36,591 nt of DNA from Halanaerobiales bacterium (GCA_022360715.1 JAKSCG010000148.1:1-36591); one strand, 5' to 3'. Counted from the stretch's first letter, positions 16,932 to 26,326 are shown. Program-made: numbers and translations. Notes: generated by a model not told the origin, from the letters alone.

Positions 16932-17913
16932 AGTCCCTAGTGCAAAGCCTTGTTCGCGAAAGGTTGAGAGTTGCCACTACACCGGCGTGATCGGATGGCC
17001 AAAGGCCACAAGGTGTCCGGTCTCTCTGGCGCTCACCAACTCTATTAACCCTTTTTACTTTCAAACCATTGCGAAATAGAATCAGATCGATTCTTTCACT
17101 TAAAGATGAAACGGGATTTAATAAATCCCTGGCTTGAAAAGCGGTAAACCCCGGACCTTTACCGGCAAGCTCCCAGGCATCATTAAAACCGGCATTAATA
17201 AGCAGATGATAAGTTGGTGCTCCGCTATCAGCCGCATTGGAGTTAAAATCACCGATAAAGATGAGGGGAAGGTCGGTTGCTCCGGGGCCCGTTAACAATT
17301 CTTCTGCTTGAGCCATTCGGACTTCAAGTGACTCTCCCTCCAAATGTGTATTTAGTAACCTAAATTTTTGCTCATATAAATCAATATCCACTGCCGACCA
17401 ACCCCTTAAAATAGTAAAAGGCTGGCTTCCGATCGGAACAACTAAATTACTTTGAAAGTTATCTTCCTGAATATTAGAAAACTTTATTGGTAATTGGCAC
17501 CTGGCCAGGAGCACATCTCTGTCCAGCACCCCAATAACATCCCCGGTACTACTTGGCAATTTGTCTCTGAAGTTTTTATTTACAGCTACCACCCGATAGT
17601 CTAAAGCGAGTTTTTTTAGCTCTGCTAGAAGGACATTTAAAAAATTGAGCACACTTTTGGTTTGCGGTGATTGAACTGTCCACAGTGCTACCTCTTGTAG
17701 ACCAATTAAATCAGGCTCTGTTTGACAGATCTGTCTGGCAATAGCTTTAGCCCTTGCCGGAAAGTCTGTTTGCTCAAGTTGATTAAATACTTCTGTTACC
17801 ACGGCAGGTAATTGTTGAGGAGTTGTATTGATCAATGGAGTAAGGTCGGCACCAATATAAATGTTCCAGGTCATAATTATCATGCACTTTTTTCTAATAT
17901 TTTCTAAAAACAT
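16930..17913 (-). CDS. Endonuclease/exonuclease/phosphatase-family protein
   Basis: About 327 residues. EEP-fold motifs are in order: TWNIYIGADL near residue 16 (metal-binding N), PDLIGLQEVALW (catalytic E), the NTHLEGES segment, FIGDFNSNAADSG (D and N) and the terminal SDHAGVVATL (catalytic D-H). The family are Mg-dependent phosphodiesterases acting on DNA, phosphoinositides, sphingomyelin or nucleotides; nothing here fixes the substrate. No convincing signal peptide is seen. ATG at 17913 is chosen; a TTG three bases upstream is an alternative. Its ribosome site is inside a stable hairpin (17926-17955), which may limit translation. Confidence 0.85.
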   Translation of the reverse strand: MFLENIRKKCMIIMTWNIYIGADLTPLINTTPQQLPAVVTEVFNQLEQTDFPARAKAIARQICQTEPDLIGLQEVALWTVQSPQTKSVLNFLNVLLAELKKLALDYRVVAVNKNFRDKLPSSTGDVIGVLDRDVLLARCQLPIKFSNIQEDNFQSNLVVPIGSQPFTILRGWSAVDIDLYEQKFRLLNTHLEGESLEVRMAQAEELLTGPGATDLPLIFIGDFNSNAADSGAPTYHLLINAGFNDAWELAGKGPGFTAFQARDLLNPVSSLSERIDLILFRNGLKVKRVNRVGERQRDRTPCGLWPSDHAGVVATLNLSRTRLCTRD

Positions 17914-17925
17914 CAAAAATAATCT

Positions 17926-17955
17926 CCTTTTTGCTCACTATATGTAACAAAAAGG
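17926..17955 (-). promoter_or_regulatory. Hairpin covering the ribosome site of the EEP gene
   Basis: On the minus strand CCTTTTTG-TTAC pairs with GTGA-G-CAAAAAGG (one bulged G, one G-T pair, ATATA loop). The 3' arm contains the AAGG of the AAGGAG ribosome site, so folding would hide it. It could alternatively act as a weak terminator for the FMN-binding gene upstream, as AT-rich sequence follows. Confidence 0.45.
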
Positions 17956-17992
17956 CTTTAAGTGCATGTTTTCCTGAGCTTGTGATCTTAGT

Positions 17993-18382
17993 CTATTGAT
18001 TTTTTAAAGCCAGTTCAATTGATTTTAGATATGCTTTACTGGTAACCGTAGCCCCGGTAACAACATCAACTTTCACCCGCTGTTTTTCAATAACCCGCTT
18101 AAATAGTTCTTCAGATACGTTGGGATCTGAAACCGTCATGTCTTGAATGATCGCTATCTCCTTAATCTGATGATTTTTTATTTCCACCTCAACTTCATTA
18201 CTCCAACGACCATCATTATATTTGCCCCGATATAAACCATTTTCCAGTGATAATAGATTTACCTCATTAACCACTAGTCGGCTTCCGCTATCCAATCCTC
18301 TGGAAAAATAAAAAATACTCCCTCCCCCAATCAGGATCAATAAACCGATTATAATTAAACCAACTTTTAAAATTTTTTTCAC
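17993..18382 (-). CDS. Membrane-anchored FMN-binding domain protein
   Basis: About 129 residues from GTG at 18382 with GGAGGG eight bases upstream (a TTG three bases earlier is possible). A single N-terminal helix (about 8-27) anchors it; the rest is an FMN-binding domain exposed outside the cytoplasm. The C-terminal VDVVTGATVTSKAYLKSIE carries the TGAT-x-TS motif to which FMN is covalently attached through a threonine in RnfG/NqrC-type proteins. The domain is short and stand-alone, so it is probably an electron carrier for an unknown partner. It has its own good promoter. Confidence 0.85.
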   Translation of the reverse strand: MKKILKVGLIIIGLLILIGGGSIFYFSRGLDSGSRLVVNEVNLLSLENGLYRGKYNDGRWSNEVEVEIKNHQIKEIAIIQDMTVSDPNVSEELFKRVIEKQRVKVDVVTGATVTSKAYLKSIELALKNQ

Positions 18383-18427
18383 CAAAAAACCCTCCTATCT
18401 TCATGGTCTAAATTTCTTTCTGCTATT

Positions 18428-18455
18428 ATTATAGACAACATAACAATGATGTCAA
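18428..18455 (-). promoter_or_regulatory. Sigma-A promoter of the FMN-binding protein gene
   Basis: On the minus strand perfect TTGACA (18455-18450), 16-base spacer, perfect TATAAT (18433-18428). Confidence 0.8.
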
Positions 18456-18494
18456 CTACTCTAAGCCCCCTTAATCTACAGTTCCTATTCTTCA

Positions 18495-20495
18495 CTATTT
18501 ATACTGGCTGGGGTGTTTTTCAAAGAAATCTACTCTTGCTTCGAGGAATTTAAGTTGATGTTCCTCCGGTTTATCCATAAAAGCAAAGACCGGTTCAAAA
18601 ATACGCTCCCAACTCCAGAATTCTTCACCTTGGTCAAGATTAAGATAATCAAGTATCTTCTCTGTTCCTTTTGGGGCAATAGGATGCATCAGAGCTGCTG
18701 CTGTTCGCAGCATATGAAACGCATCAATAAAAAGCTGCATTAGAATATTAATATCACCTTGATCTTTATATTCCTTATATTTTTTTGACCAGTATTTGTT
18801 GGCATCGCGAATATAGTTATCCATGAGACTCATTACCAGATGAAACTCATACCTGTACATTGATTTTTCATATTCGAGGATAGTTTTTGCTGCTTCAGCC
18901 AGGACATCCTGGCTGACCTCGCCTACCGGGATTTTGCCGTCATTAAATCTTTGCACAGTGTAAAAACATGACCTGGCGGTATGATTAAACACGTTAGCAA
19001 GCAAATTCCCTTCCTTGAGAACCGGGTCGCCATGACTTCCCCCTTTAGGGTTCAACGGTTTAGGTTTGAAGCTGACACTTTTGATGCCAAGCCCAAAGCT
19101 GAGAAAATGAGCCCTTAATTGTTCTGCTGTGTAATAATCAAGTAATTCTTTAGCCATAGGTGGTTTGACCTTACCGCTGCTACTTGCTTTCTTATCCAGG
19201 AACAGAAGGTGGCTGTTGGCAATTAAATCGGGTAATTGTAGATCGCCTCCCGGTGGATCGACAGCAGGATTATTACCCTGTTGCCCCATAAACATGGACA
19301 TTTCTACCGGTCCATAGAAATATACATTATCCTCTCCAATAAACTGATAGACCCGGGCTTCTTTTGAACACCACCATTCTTTCCATTCGCTGCTATCCTT
19401 ATTCTGCATCTCCAAGTAAGTTTTGGTAAAAGATATCGGCGCCCATAGTGATTCCGGCCAAACCCAGACAGTCAAGTCACTCAGTCCTTCAAGAGAAGGG
19501 GCATCGACTCCCCACTCCACATTACCGGTTAATCGAAAAGGAACCAGGGTTTTTCCGGTACGAAATTGGATGGATTTCTCCGCCAGGACCGAACATGCCT
19601 CCTCCCGGTCGCTAAGACTCTCAAAAATAAGTCGGAAAGATGACTTTTTCTCTTCCTCCTGCAAAGTATACTCAGGCAAATTATCTTTGATCGTCTTTAG
19701 TAAATTAAGGTATTCGTTCTTTACATAAATAACTGGTGGTTCCAGGAACTCCTCAATACTTTTAATCATAAAGTGCCTGGAATTAGAGTTTTCTTTTAAA
19801 TCTTCAACCCATTTGCTAAGTAGTTGATGAAATCCGTCAAGCTTAAAATACCAATTAGTCACTTCCCTCATTTCTGGTTTCTTTCCCGATAGGGTGCTCT
19901 TCGGGTTAATCAAATCCCGCTCCATATACTGGTGTCCTAATGAACATTCATCGGCATAAGCCTTTTCCGATGGACAACCGTCAATCGGACACTCTCCCAT
20001 CACCTGACGCCCATTAAGAAAGACTTTATGTTCAGGGTCATAAAATTGAGATTTGGTCATTTTGGTGAGATGACCATTATGATATAACCTTTCAATAAAA
20101 TCATAAGAAACCTGTTGGTGTATCTCGGCAGCTCGTCCAATACTGGAAGCTGCAAAAAGATTTACCGCAATATCATATAATTCTAAATTATCTTTTTGAG
20201 ATTGATGATTAGCTTGAACAAATTGATCAATCGTTCCCGCAAAAGAGCCCTTACTAACTAACTGGCGATAATCTTCTAAAATTGGTGAACCATAACAATC
20301 AGTTCCGGAAACAAAGATTACATTTTCCTGGCCAATTCTGTCGCGCAAAAAACGGGCAAAAACATCGGCATGTATAAAAACCCCTCCGATATGTCCGAAA
20401 TGGAGTTCTTTATTGCCATAAGGCATTCCTGCTGTTATCACTGCACGTTTCGGAAATTGAGGTCTGTCTTTACTTAAATTAGATTTTAATGCCAT
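18495..20495 (-). CDS. Divergent methionyl-tRNA-synthetase-like class I tRNA ligase
   Basis: 666 residues from ATG at 20495 (AAGGG seven bases upstream). A class I synthetase core of MetRS type is clear: HIGH signature as HFGH at 32-35, a zinc-knuckle region MGECPIDGCPSEKAYADECS followed by LINPKSTLSGKKPEMREVTNWYF, FIGEDNVYFYGPVE, and an alpha-helical anticodon-binding-like C-terminus. Two departures stand out. The KMSKS loop reads KKASSSGKV, losing the methionine and the second lysine. There is also an insertion of roughly 80 residues before the WGVDAP segment. No C-terminal tRNA-binding (Trbp111) domain is present. It may be a diverged MetRS or a paralogue with another role. Confidence 0.8.
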   Translation of the reverse strand: MALKSNLSKDRPQFPKRAVITAGMPYGNKELHFGHIGGVFIHADVFARFLRDRIGQENVIFVSGTDCYGSPILEDYRQLVSKGSFAGTIDQFVQANHQSQKDNLELYDIAVNLFAASSIGRAAEIHQQVSYDFIERLYHNGHLTKMTKSQFYDPEHKVFLNGRQVMGECPIDGCPSEKAYADECSLGHQYMERDLINPKSTLSGKKPEMREVTNWYFKLDGFHQLLSKWVEDLKENSNSRHFMIKSIEEFLEPPVIYVKNEYLNLLKTIKDNLPEYTLQEEEKKSSFRLIFESLSDREEACSVLAEKSIQFRTGKTLVPFRLTGNVEWGVDAPSLEGLSDLTVWVWPESLWAPISFTKTYLEMQNKDSSEWKEWWCSKEARVYQFIGEDNVYFYGPVEMSMFMGQQGNNPAVDPPGGDLQLPDLIANSHLLFLDKKASSSGKVKPPMAKELLDYYTAEQLRAHFLSFGLGIKSVSFKPKPLNPKGGSHGDPVLKEGNLLANVFNHTARSCFYTVQRFNDGKIPVGEVSQDVLAEAAKTILEYEKSMYRYEFHLVMSLMDNYIRDANKYWSKKYKEYKDQGDINILMQLFIDAFHMLRTAAALMHPIAPKGTEKILDYLNLDQGEEFWSWERIFEPVFAFMDKPEEHQLKFLEARVDFFEKHPSQYK

Positions 20496-20713
20496 CAAAT
20501 CACCCTTTCCATTTATTCTATTTTCATAAAAACACATCAATCAACCAGTACTCTATGTATAATTGACAAATAATAATTAACCATCATTACTTATTATATA
20601 TATTTAGCAAAAAAAAATAAAGTTAAATGTCATATTTATTTTAATAATTTTTCTAAAAATACCGGCCCTGTCATTTTAATTAACCTTATAATTACTTATG
20701 GCTATTAGGCTAC

Positions 20714-23185
20714 TCATTGACAAGCAATATCCACCTGACAGGATTTTAACTGTTTTCCTTCAGCCTTTATCTTTATATTACCGCTTTCAGTGGTAGAAGT
20801 TATATATATCAAAAGTTTTCCATGATGGGCCCTGCGGTAAGATAAACCATAGGGAGCTGCATCTTCCAGGTTGCCATTTTCAAGTCCCAAGAGCATTCCT
20901 GGTCCTTCAATAGATACAAAAATCATGTCCTGGGCGTTATTAACTATATTTCCATCAGAATCAACAATATTTAATATAATATGGGTTATATCTCTTCCAT
21001 CTGACCTTATTTTTTCATCTACAGTATTAAGCATAATACCGGCAGCCGCACCAGGTTTTATTAATATATCTTCATATTGCCTACCCTGCTTATCAGTAGA
21101 TACAGCCCTTAACTCGCCTTTTTCAAAAGGAATAGTCCAGCTCAAGTAATGTTCGTTATAATCACTAGCCCTTTTTACTCCAAATGATTTTCCATTTAGG
21201 AATAGTTCCGTTTTCAAACAATTGGTATAGCAGACTACCTGAACTTCTTCCTTATTTATAAAGTTCCAGTCTGCTTTTAAATTCTTATTATACATAAGAG
21301 TTCTATTGTCGGAAACCTTGTCTGAAGCAAGGGCAAATAATTTCACCATTGGTTTATCCGACCAGAGACTCTGCCGGAAATAGTAAGCAGGTTTTTTAAA
21401 ACCGGCAATATCCAGTAATCCGGCTTCAGAGCCATGACAGGGCCAGATTTTAGTCTCCCCAAGGAAATCAAACCCGGTCCAGAGGAATTGTCCGGAGATA
21501 TAATCATTATCCCTGACTGCCAGCCATTGTTCCAGTTCTTTCCCGTTCTCGCTCCCCATTATTATTCTATCCGGATAAGCCCTGTGGTCTCCTTCATATA
21601 GGTGTTCTTTGTAGTTATAACCCACCACATCAAGACAATCGGCATACCCGGTTAAATTGGACAGTTCCGGAAAGGCCAGGGCAGCAGTTACAGGTCTGCT
21701 CTCATCATACTTTTTAACAATAGCAGCCAGTTCCCTGGCAATTGGTACAAGTCTTTCTGCATTTGGGTTAGAGGGGTTATATTGTTGTTCAGCTGCCGGT
21801 TTATCGGCATCATTATTCCCGGTCATTGTTTTAAAGATAGGATGACAGTATGGATCATTGGGGTAATCCACCTCATTACCTATACTCCATAATATAACAG
21901 AAGGGTGATTCCTGTCCCGCAGAACCATGGTGGCAAGATCCTCTTCATACCATTGTGGGAAATCTTCGTAATAACCGTAATGGGCAGGGGGATAAACATT
22001 ATGGCCCTGTGTCCATTTATTCTTGACCCCTTCCCATTCATCAAAGGCTTCATTAATAACAAGGAAGCCCAATTCATCACATAAGTCATATAGTTCAGGC
22101 ATATGGGGGTTATGACTCATCCGAATTGCATTACAACCCATCTCCTTTAAGAGCAAGAGTCTCCTCGCCCAAACTTTTTTCCTTACAGCTGCACCCAGGC
22201 AGCCTGCATCATGATGAACACAGACCCCTTTTAGTTTCATATTTTTACCATTAAGGAAGAATCCTTGATCGGCATCAAAGCTGAATGTACGTATGCCAGT
22301 AATTGTCTCTTTACTATCTATGATCTTACCGTCTTTCTCGATTTCCGTAAGACAGGTATAAAGATATGGTAATTCTATTGACCAGAGTTGTGGTTGACTA
22401 AACTCCAGATTCTGACTTGCCGTTACCTTTCCCTCTGACGAAATACTATAATCATCTTCCACAGATGACACTAAATTACCTTTAGCATCAAATAGTGAAT
22501 TCCTGATAATTAGCTTTTCATCCTTATCTGTTAGATTATTTACGGTAGATTCCACAGACAATACGGCATTTTCCCGGTCAGAATCTTTTGTTGAAATAAA
22601 GACACCATAATTATCAATATAAATATTATCTGTAACACTTACAGTTACCTTTCTATATATACCTGACCCGGTGTACCACCTAGAGTCTGCAACATCGATA
22701 TGATTAACCCTAACAGAAAGAACATTGGGCTCCTCTCCAAAACAGGCAAATTCAGTAATATCATATATAAATTCAGAATAGCCGTATGGTCGTTTTCCTA
22801 GATAATAACTATTACACCAAACCATACTATTATTATAGACACCATCAAACTTCACAAAAACCCTCCTGCCTTCCAACTCCTCTGGTAGGAAGAATTCTTT
22901 TCTATAAAAACCTGTTCCGGCAGGCAAATAACCGGTACCACTAGAATGCTTAATATCAAAAGGGTGTTCCACAGCCCAGTCATGAGGAATATTTACAGTA
23001 CGCCATTCATTATCATTAAACCCCTTCTGCCAGGCCTCCGGCTCATCACCCAGAAAGAATTTCCAGTCAAGGTTTAGATTAATTATAGCTCTTGTCTGCT
23101 TTCTATCCGGGAGATCACCTTCTAGCATTTTCCTTTCGATTTCATCTATTTGATTATAGCTGGAAGTTAATTTGCTCTTTTTCAT
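20714..23185 (-). CDS. Glycoside hydrolase family 2 (beta-galactosidase-like)
   Basis: 823 residues without a signal peptide, so probably cytoplasmic. Domains in order: GH2 sugar-binding domain (about 35-185), immunoglobulin-like domain (about 190-300), TIM-barrel catalytic domain (about 300-600), then a DUF4982-like and a further beta-sandwich domain. Acid/base is E438 in ILWSIGNEVD and the nucleophile E546 in IIMGSENGK. GH2 members cleave beta-galactosides, beta-mannosides or beta-glucuronides; the DUF4982 architecture is most often seen in beta-galactosidases. It is the last gene of the lacI-GH30-transporter cluster, 27 bases after a permease, and probably cleaves the imported oligosaccharide. 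Confidence 0.9.
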   Translation of the reverse strand: MKKSKLTSSYNQIDEIERKMLEGDLPDRKQTRAIINLNLDWKFFLGDEPEAWQKGFNDNEWRTVNIPHDWAVEHPFDIKHSSGTGYLPAGTGFYRKEFFLPEELEGRRVFVKFDGVYNNSMVWCNSYYLGKRPYGYSEFIYDITEFACFGEEPNVLSVRVNHIDVADSRWYTGSGIYRKVTVSVTDNIYIDNYGVFISTKDSDRENAVLSVESTVNNLTDKDEKLIIRNSLFDAKGNLVSSVEDDYSISSEGKVTASQNLEFSQPQLWSIELPYLYTCLTEIEKDGKIIDSKETITGIRTFSFDADQGFFLNGKNMKLKGVCVHHDAGCLGAAVRKKVWARRLLLLKEMGCNAIRMSHNPHMPELYDLCDELGFLVINEAFDEWEGVKNKWTQGHNVYPPAHYGYYEDFPQWYEEDLATMVLRDRNHPSVILWSIGNEVDYPNDPYCHPIFKTMTGNNDADKPAAEQQYNPSNPNAERLVPIARELAAIVKKYDESRPVTAALAFPELSNLTGYADCLDVVGYNYKEHLYEGDHRAYPDRIIMGSENGKELEQWLAVRDNDYISGQFLWTGFDFLGETKIWPCHGSEAGLLDIAGFKKPAYYFRQSLWSDKPMVKLFALASDKVSDNRTLMYNKNLKADWNFINKEEVQVVCYTNCLKTELFLNGKSFGVKRASDYNEHYLSWTIPFEKGELRAVSTDKQGRQYEDILIKPGAAAGIMLNTVDEKIRSDGRDITHIILNIVDSDGNIVNNAQDMIFVSIEGPGMLLGLENGNLEDAAPYGLSYRRAHHGKLLIYITSTTESGNIKIKAEGKQLKSCQVDIACQ

Positions 23186-23212
23186 TTCCCCACATCCTTT
23201 TGCAATTATAGT

Positions 23213-24073
23213 TTATTTAGCACTCGAGTTTGCTCCTGTGATATTTGCTTCAAACATATACTTCTGCCCAAAGAAGAACAATAGAATCATCGGAATAGTT
23301 AATAACATGGAAGCTACCATAACCAGATTCCAGTCAGGTGTTGCACCTACATTGGATGTACTATTTAATATATTAATACCCAGTGCCAGCGGCATCTTTT
23401 CAATATCATTAAGATAGATTAACGGTCCCATAAACCAACCCCAGTTCCAGGTAAAGGTAAAGATAGCTACTGTGGCAATGATCGGTTTTATTAGTGGAAG
23501 TATAATCCTACTATATATCCCGAAATATCCGAGGCCATCAATTTTAGCAGCCTCATCAAGTGTATTTGGTATCCTGCTGATAAACTGCCTAATCAGAAAG
23601 ATATTGAAGGCTCCACCAAAAAAATTTGGCACAATCAAGGGCAGCATGGTATTTATCCAGCCCAGGTATCTGAATATAATAAACTGAGGGATCATGGTAA
23701 CCTGTGCCGGAATCATCATTGTACTCAGGACTACCATAAATAATACCTTCTTTCCCCTGGCCCTGAGCCGGGCAAACCCATAGGCAATTAATGAGCTGGA
23801 AAATATCTGCCCGAGAATAGCAAATGTAGAGATAATAACACTATTAAGTAAAAACCTGCCTAAATTGATATCACTATCAGTAAATACCTTAACATAATTC
23901 TGCCAGTGGAAATCCCTGGGTATCAAAGAAAAAGCCATTTTGGCATTTGTGGCTGGAGTAGCCAGCGAGATCGAGATCATATATACAAATGGGGCAAATA
24001 AAAGCAGGCCAAATCCCGTCATTATAATATAAAGAACTGTCTTTTCCTTCAAAGTAACCTTATCTGCTCTCAT
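23213..24073 (-). CDS. Carbohydrate ABC transporter permease (MalG-like)
   Basis: 286 residues, six hydrophobic helices, and the EAA loop LDEAAKIDGLGYFGIYSRII that contacts the ATPase. It has the conserved FAPFVYMISISLATP start of the CUT1 MalG branch. Its ATG overlaps the stop of the partner permease (TGATG), so the two are translationally coupled. It forms the membrane channel for the sugar bound by the product at 25037-26299. Confidence 0.93.
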   Translation of the reverse strand: MRADKVTLKEKTVLYIIMTGFGLLLFAPFVYMISISLATPATNAKMAFSLIPRDFHWQNYVKVFTDSDINLGRFLLNSVIISTFAILGQIFSSSLIAYGFARLRARGKKVLFMVVLSTMMIPAQVTMIPQFIIFRYLGWINTMLPLIVPNFFGGAFNIFLIRQFISRIPNTLDEAAKIDGLGYFGIYSRIILPLIKPIIATVAIFTFTWNWGWFMGPLIYLNDIEKMPLALGINILNSTSNVGATPDWNLVMVASMLLTIPMILLFFFGQKYMFEANITGANSSAK

Positions 24074-24978
24074 CAGCTTTTAACCTCACTTTCATAATAT
24101 ACCCACATTGATGATGATCTGAAGACCAGTAGTGTCAGGATCATAATAATTGCAAATAGCGCCCAAGCCAATGCTGAGCCATATCCCATATTGTAAAAAT
24201 TAAAGGCGTGATCGTATAAGTAGGGAACCACCATTAAGCTTGCATTATTCGGTCCGCCACTGGTCATTATATATACCTGAGCAAAAGTCTGCAACCCACC
24301 GATAATTCCCATTATCAGATTAAAAAAAAGGACAGGGGTTAACATAGGTAAGGTAATCCGGAAAAACTGCTGTCTCTTTCCTGCACCATCAATTTCTGAT
24401 GCCTCATATAGTTCATCAGGAACCCCTCTCATACCGGCAAGTAAAAGGACTATTCCTCCCCCTACCCCCCAGAGAGACATGATTACCAGTGAAAACTTAA
24501 CCCAGGCTGCATCAAGCAACCAGGCAGGGCCGTCAATACCAAAGAAGGCTAAAAATTGATTTAGGATACCGGTATCCGGTGCAAAAATCCAGACAAAAAG
24601 CATCGAACTGGCCACAACAGGAACCAATGAAGGGAGATAGAATGCCGTTCTGTAGATCCTCATACCCTTCATTTTCTTATTAAGCATATAGGCAATACCG
24701 GTGGCAATAATTAAATGTAAAGGAACAGAAATAATTGCATAATAAAAAGTGTTGTAAAGGGCCTTCCAGAAAATATCATCCATAGTAAATAACTTTATAT
24801 AATTCTTTAACCCTATATACTGGGGAGGTTGGAATAAATCCCATTTCGATAAACTTAAATAGATAGAATAAATCATCGGACCCAATGTAAAACTCAAAAA
24901 ACCAACTATCCAGGGAGATATCATAATATAAAACCATAAACTCTCATTCCATTTAGGTTTCTCAAAAAATTTTTTCAT
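24073..24978 (-). CDS. Carbohydrate ABC transporter permease (MalF-like)
   Basis: 301 residues from ATG at 24978, which has AAGGAGG five bases upstream; a longer frame back to 25092 overlaps the binding-protein gene and a hairpin and is unlikely. About six helices, with the EAA loop YEASEIDGAGKRQQFFRITL. The N-terminus WNESLWFYIMISPWIVGFL is typical of CUT1 UgpA/MalF-type permeases. A stable hairpin stands between it and the binding-protein gene. Confidence 0.93.
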   Translation of the reverse strand: MKKFFEKPKWNESLWFYIMISPWIVGFLSFTLGPMIYSIYLSLSKWDLFQPPQYIGLKNYIKLFTMDDIFWKALYNTFYYAIISVPLHLIIATGIAYMLNKKMKGMRIYRTAFYLPSLVPVVASSMLFVWIFAPDTGILNQFLAFFGIDGPAWLLDAAWVKFSLVIMSLWGVGGGIVLLLAGMRGVPDELYEASEIDGAGKRQQFFRITLPMLTPVLFFNLIMGIIGGLQTFAQVYIMTSGGPNNASLMVVPYLYDHAFNFYNMGYGSALAWALFAIIMILTLLVFRSSSMWVYYESEVKS

Positions 24979-24993
24979 ATAATCCTCCTTAAG

Positions 24994-25020
24994 AGGGGGC
25001 ATTAGAAAGTAATGCCCCCT
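24994..25020 (-). other. Intercistronic hairpin between binding-protein and permease genes
   Basis: Perfect 10-bp GC-rich inverted repeat AGGGGGCATT / AATGCCCCCT with a seven-base loop and no T-tract after it. In sugar operons such stems commonly protect the 3' end of the upstream message, giving more binding protein than permease; that role is inferred here. Confidence 0.7.
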
Positions 25021-25036
25021 GATATTCACCTGAGTA

Positions 25037-26299
25037 TTAGAATAAAGTAAATTCCAGTCTACTCTGTATTTCCTTAACAGCATCCTCCACACTTCTCTTA
25101 TTCATAAATACCTCACTGAGATTATCTCCAAATATCTTCATAATCTCATTCCACTGTGGATGAAGTGGAGGTGTCAAAATAATATCAGCAGATTCTTTAA
25201 AGACATCCATATTAATATCTCTTCCTGCAGCCCAGTCGGCATTTACAAATTCATCACTGGCCTGTAGTTCCAGATTTGCAGGGACATCCTGTCTATTTTC
25301 TACAATAGGCAGCTGACCCTCAAAACTTGTCAGGAATTCCAGAATTCTAAATGCTGCTTCCTGGTTTTTACTATCTTTTGTAATACCTAAACCACTACCA
25401 AATGAAACAGTTGCATTCTTTTTATTACCCCATAATGGAGCAATATCCCAGTTAAGTTCCGGTACGTTTTTCAAAGAACCCACATTCCAGAAACCAGTGA
25501 TTTGAAAAGCTACCTTGCCCTGGGCAAATAATGGATCAGGACCCGGATCACCAATATTGGCAAAGTCTTCTAGTGAAGGAGCAATCCTATATTTATAAAC
25601 TAGATCATTGTAAAACTGCAATGCTTCTATAACTTCAGGAGTGTTGACAACGGGCTGATCATTTTCATTTAAAATTTCTCCGCCATTCTGGTAAATAAAT
25701 GACAGCCACCAGGGCCACCAGTCTCCGGCAGCGAATCCCCATTGAACGACCTCATCACCCTCACGAATAGTTAATTTCTGCCCTGCCTCAACCAGGTCAT
25801 CCCAGGTCCAATCCTTATCTGGATAATCAACCCCGGCCTTGTCGAACATATCCTTATTATAGTAAACAATCATAGCCCCACTTCGATCAGGCATGGCATA
25901 TAAGCCACCCCGGTAGCTATACTGTGCTACTACAGAATCAGCAAACCGCTCTTGAAGGTCTACATTATATTCTTTAATGTATTCATCCAGTCTTATTATC
26001 TGGCCTTTACTGGAATAGGCATGAACATCTTCTCCCAGCATAATAATGTCTGGGGCCTGCCCACCGGCAATCATCGTCTTTACCTTCTGAGCATATTCAC
26101 CGGGAATATAGATAAGTTCTACATCTATATCAGGATACATTTCTTCTGCAAGGACAATCCTCTCTTCATAAATTGCTATATCGTTTTTACTACCATAGAT
26201 AGTCATCTTTAATTCTGTAGTTTCCGCATCAATTACACCTGTACCTATTAAGCCCATAACCAACAGAAACAAGATAAATAAACCGATACTCTTTTTCAT
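25037..26299 (-). CDS. Extracellular sugar-binding protein of ABC transporter
   Basis: 420 residues of the SBP_bac_1 (MalE/UgpB) family. A Sec signal peptide (KKSIGLFILFLLVMGLIGTG) ends near VIDA-ET and contains no lipobox cysteine, unlike the lipoprotein binding proteins of monoderm Bacillota. The mature protein shows the fold's IIMLGEDVHAYSSKGQIIRL, YYNKDMFDKAGVDYP and WDDLVEAGQKLT segments plus C-terminal AAFRILEFLTS. It starts with a GGGAGG ribosome site 42 bases after the GH30 gene. Substrate is probably the oligosaccharide released by GH30. Confidence 0.93.
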   Translation of the reverse strand: MKKSIGLFILFLLVMGLIGTGVIDAETTELKMTIYGSKNDIAIYEERIVLAEEMYPDIDVELIYIPGEYAQKVKTMIAGGQAPDIIMLGEDVHAYSSKGQIIRLDEYIKEYNVDLQERFADSVVAQYSYRGGLYAMPDRSGAMIVYYNKDMFDKAGVDYPDKDWTWDDLVEAGQKLTIREGDEVVQWGFAAGDWWPWWLSFIYQNGGEILNENDQPVVNTPEVIEALQFYNDLVYKYRIAPSLEDFANIGDPGPDPLFAQGKVAFQITGFWNVGSLKNVPELNWDIAPLWGNKKNATVSFGSGLGITKDSKNQEAAFRILEFLTSFEGQLPIVENRQDVPANLELQASDEFVNADWAAGRDINMDVFKESADIILTPPLHPQWNEIMKIFGDNLSEVFMNKRSVEDAVKEIQSRLEFTLF

Positions 26300-26326
26300 T
26301 AATATCCTCCCTTTATTTTTATATTA

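Noticed and set aside
20496..20713. T-box leader expected upstream of a tRNA synthetase gene
   Set aside because: No T-box sequence (GGTGG-type core) or specifier-loop arrangement could be found in the AT-rich leader on the minus strand; the spacer also lacks a strong promoter, with only a TATAAT and a T-run.
24979..25092. Longer N-terminus for the MalF-like permease starting at 25092
   Set aside because: It would overlap the end of the binding-protein gene and read through the intercistronic hairpin; AAGGAGG at the 24978 ATG marks the real start.
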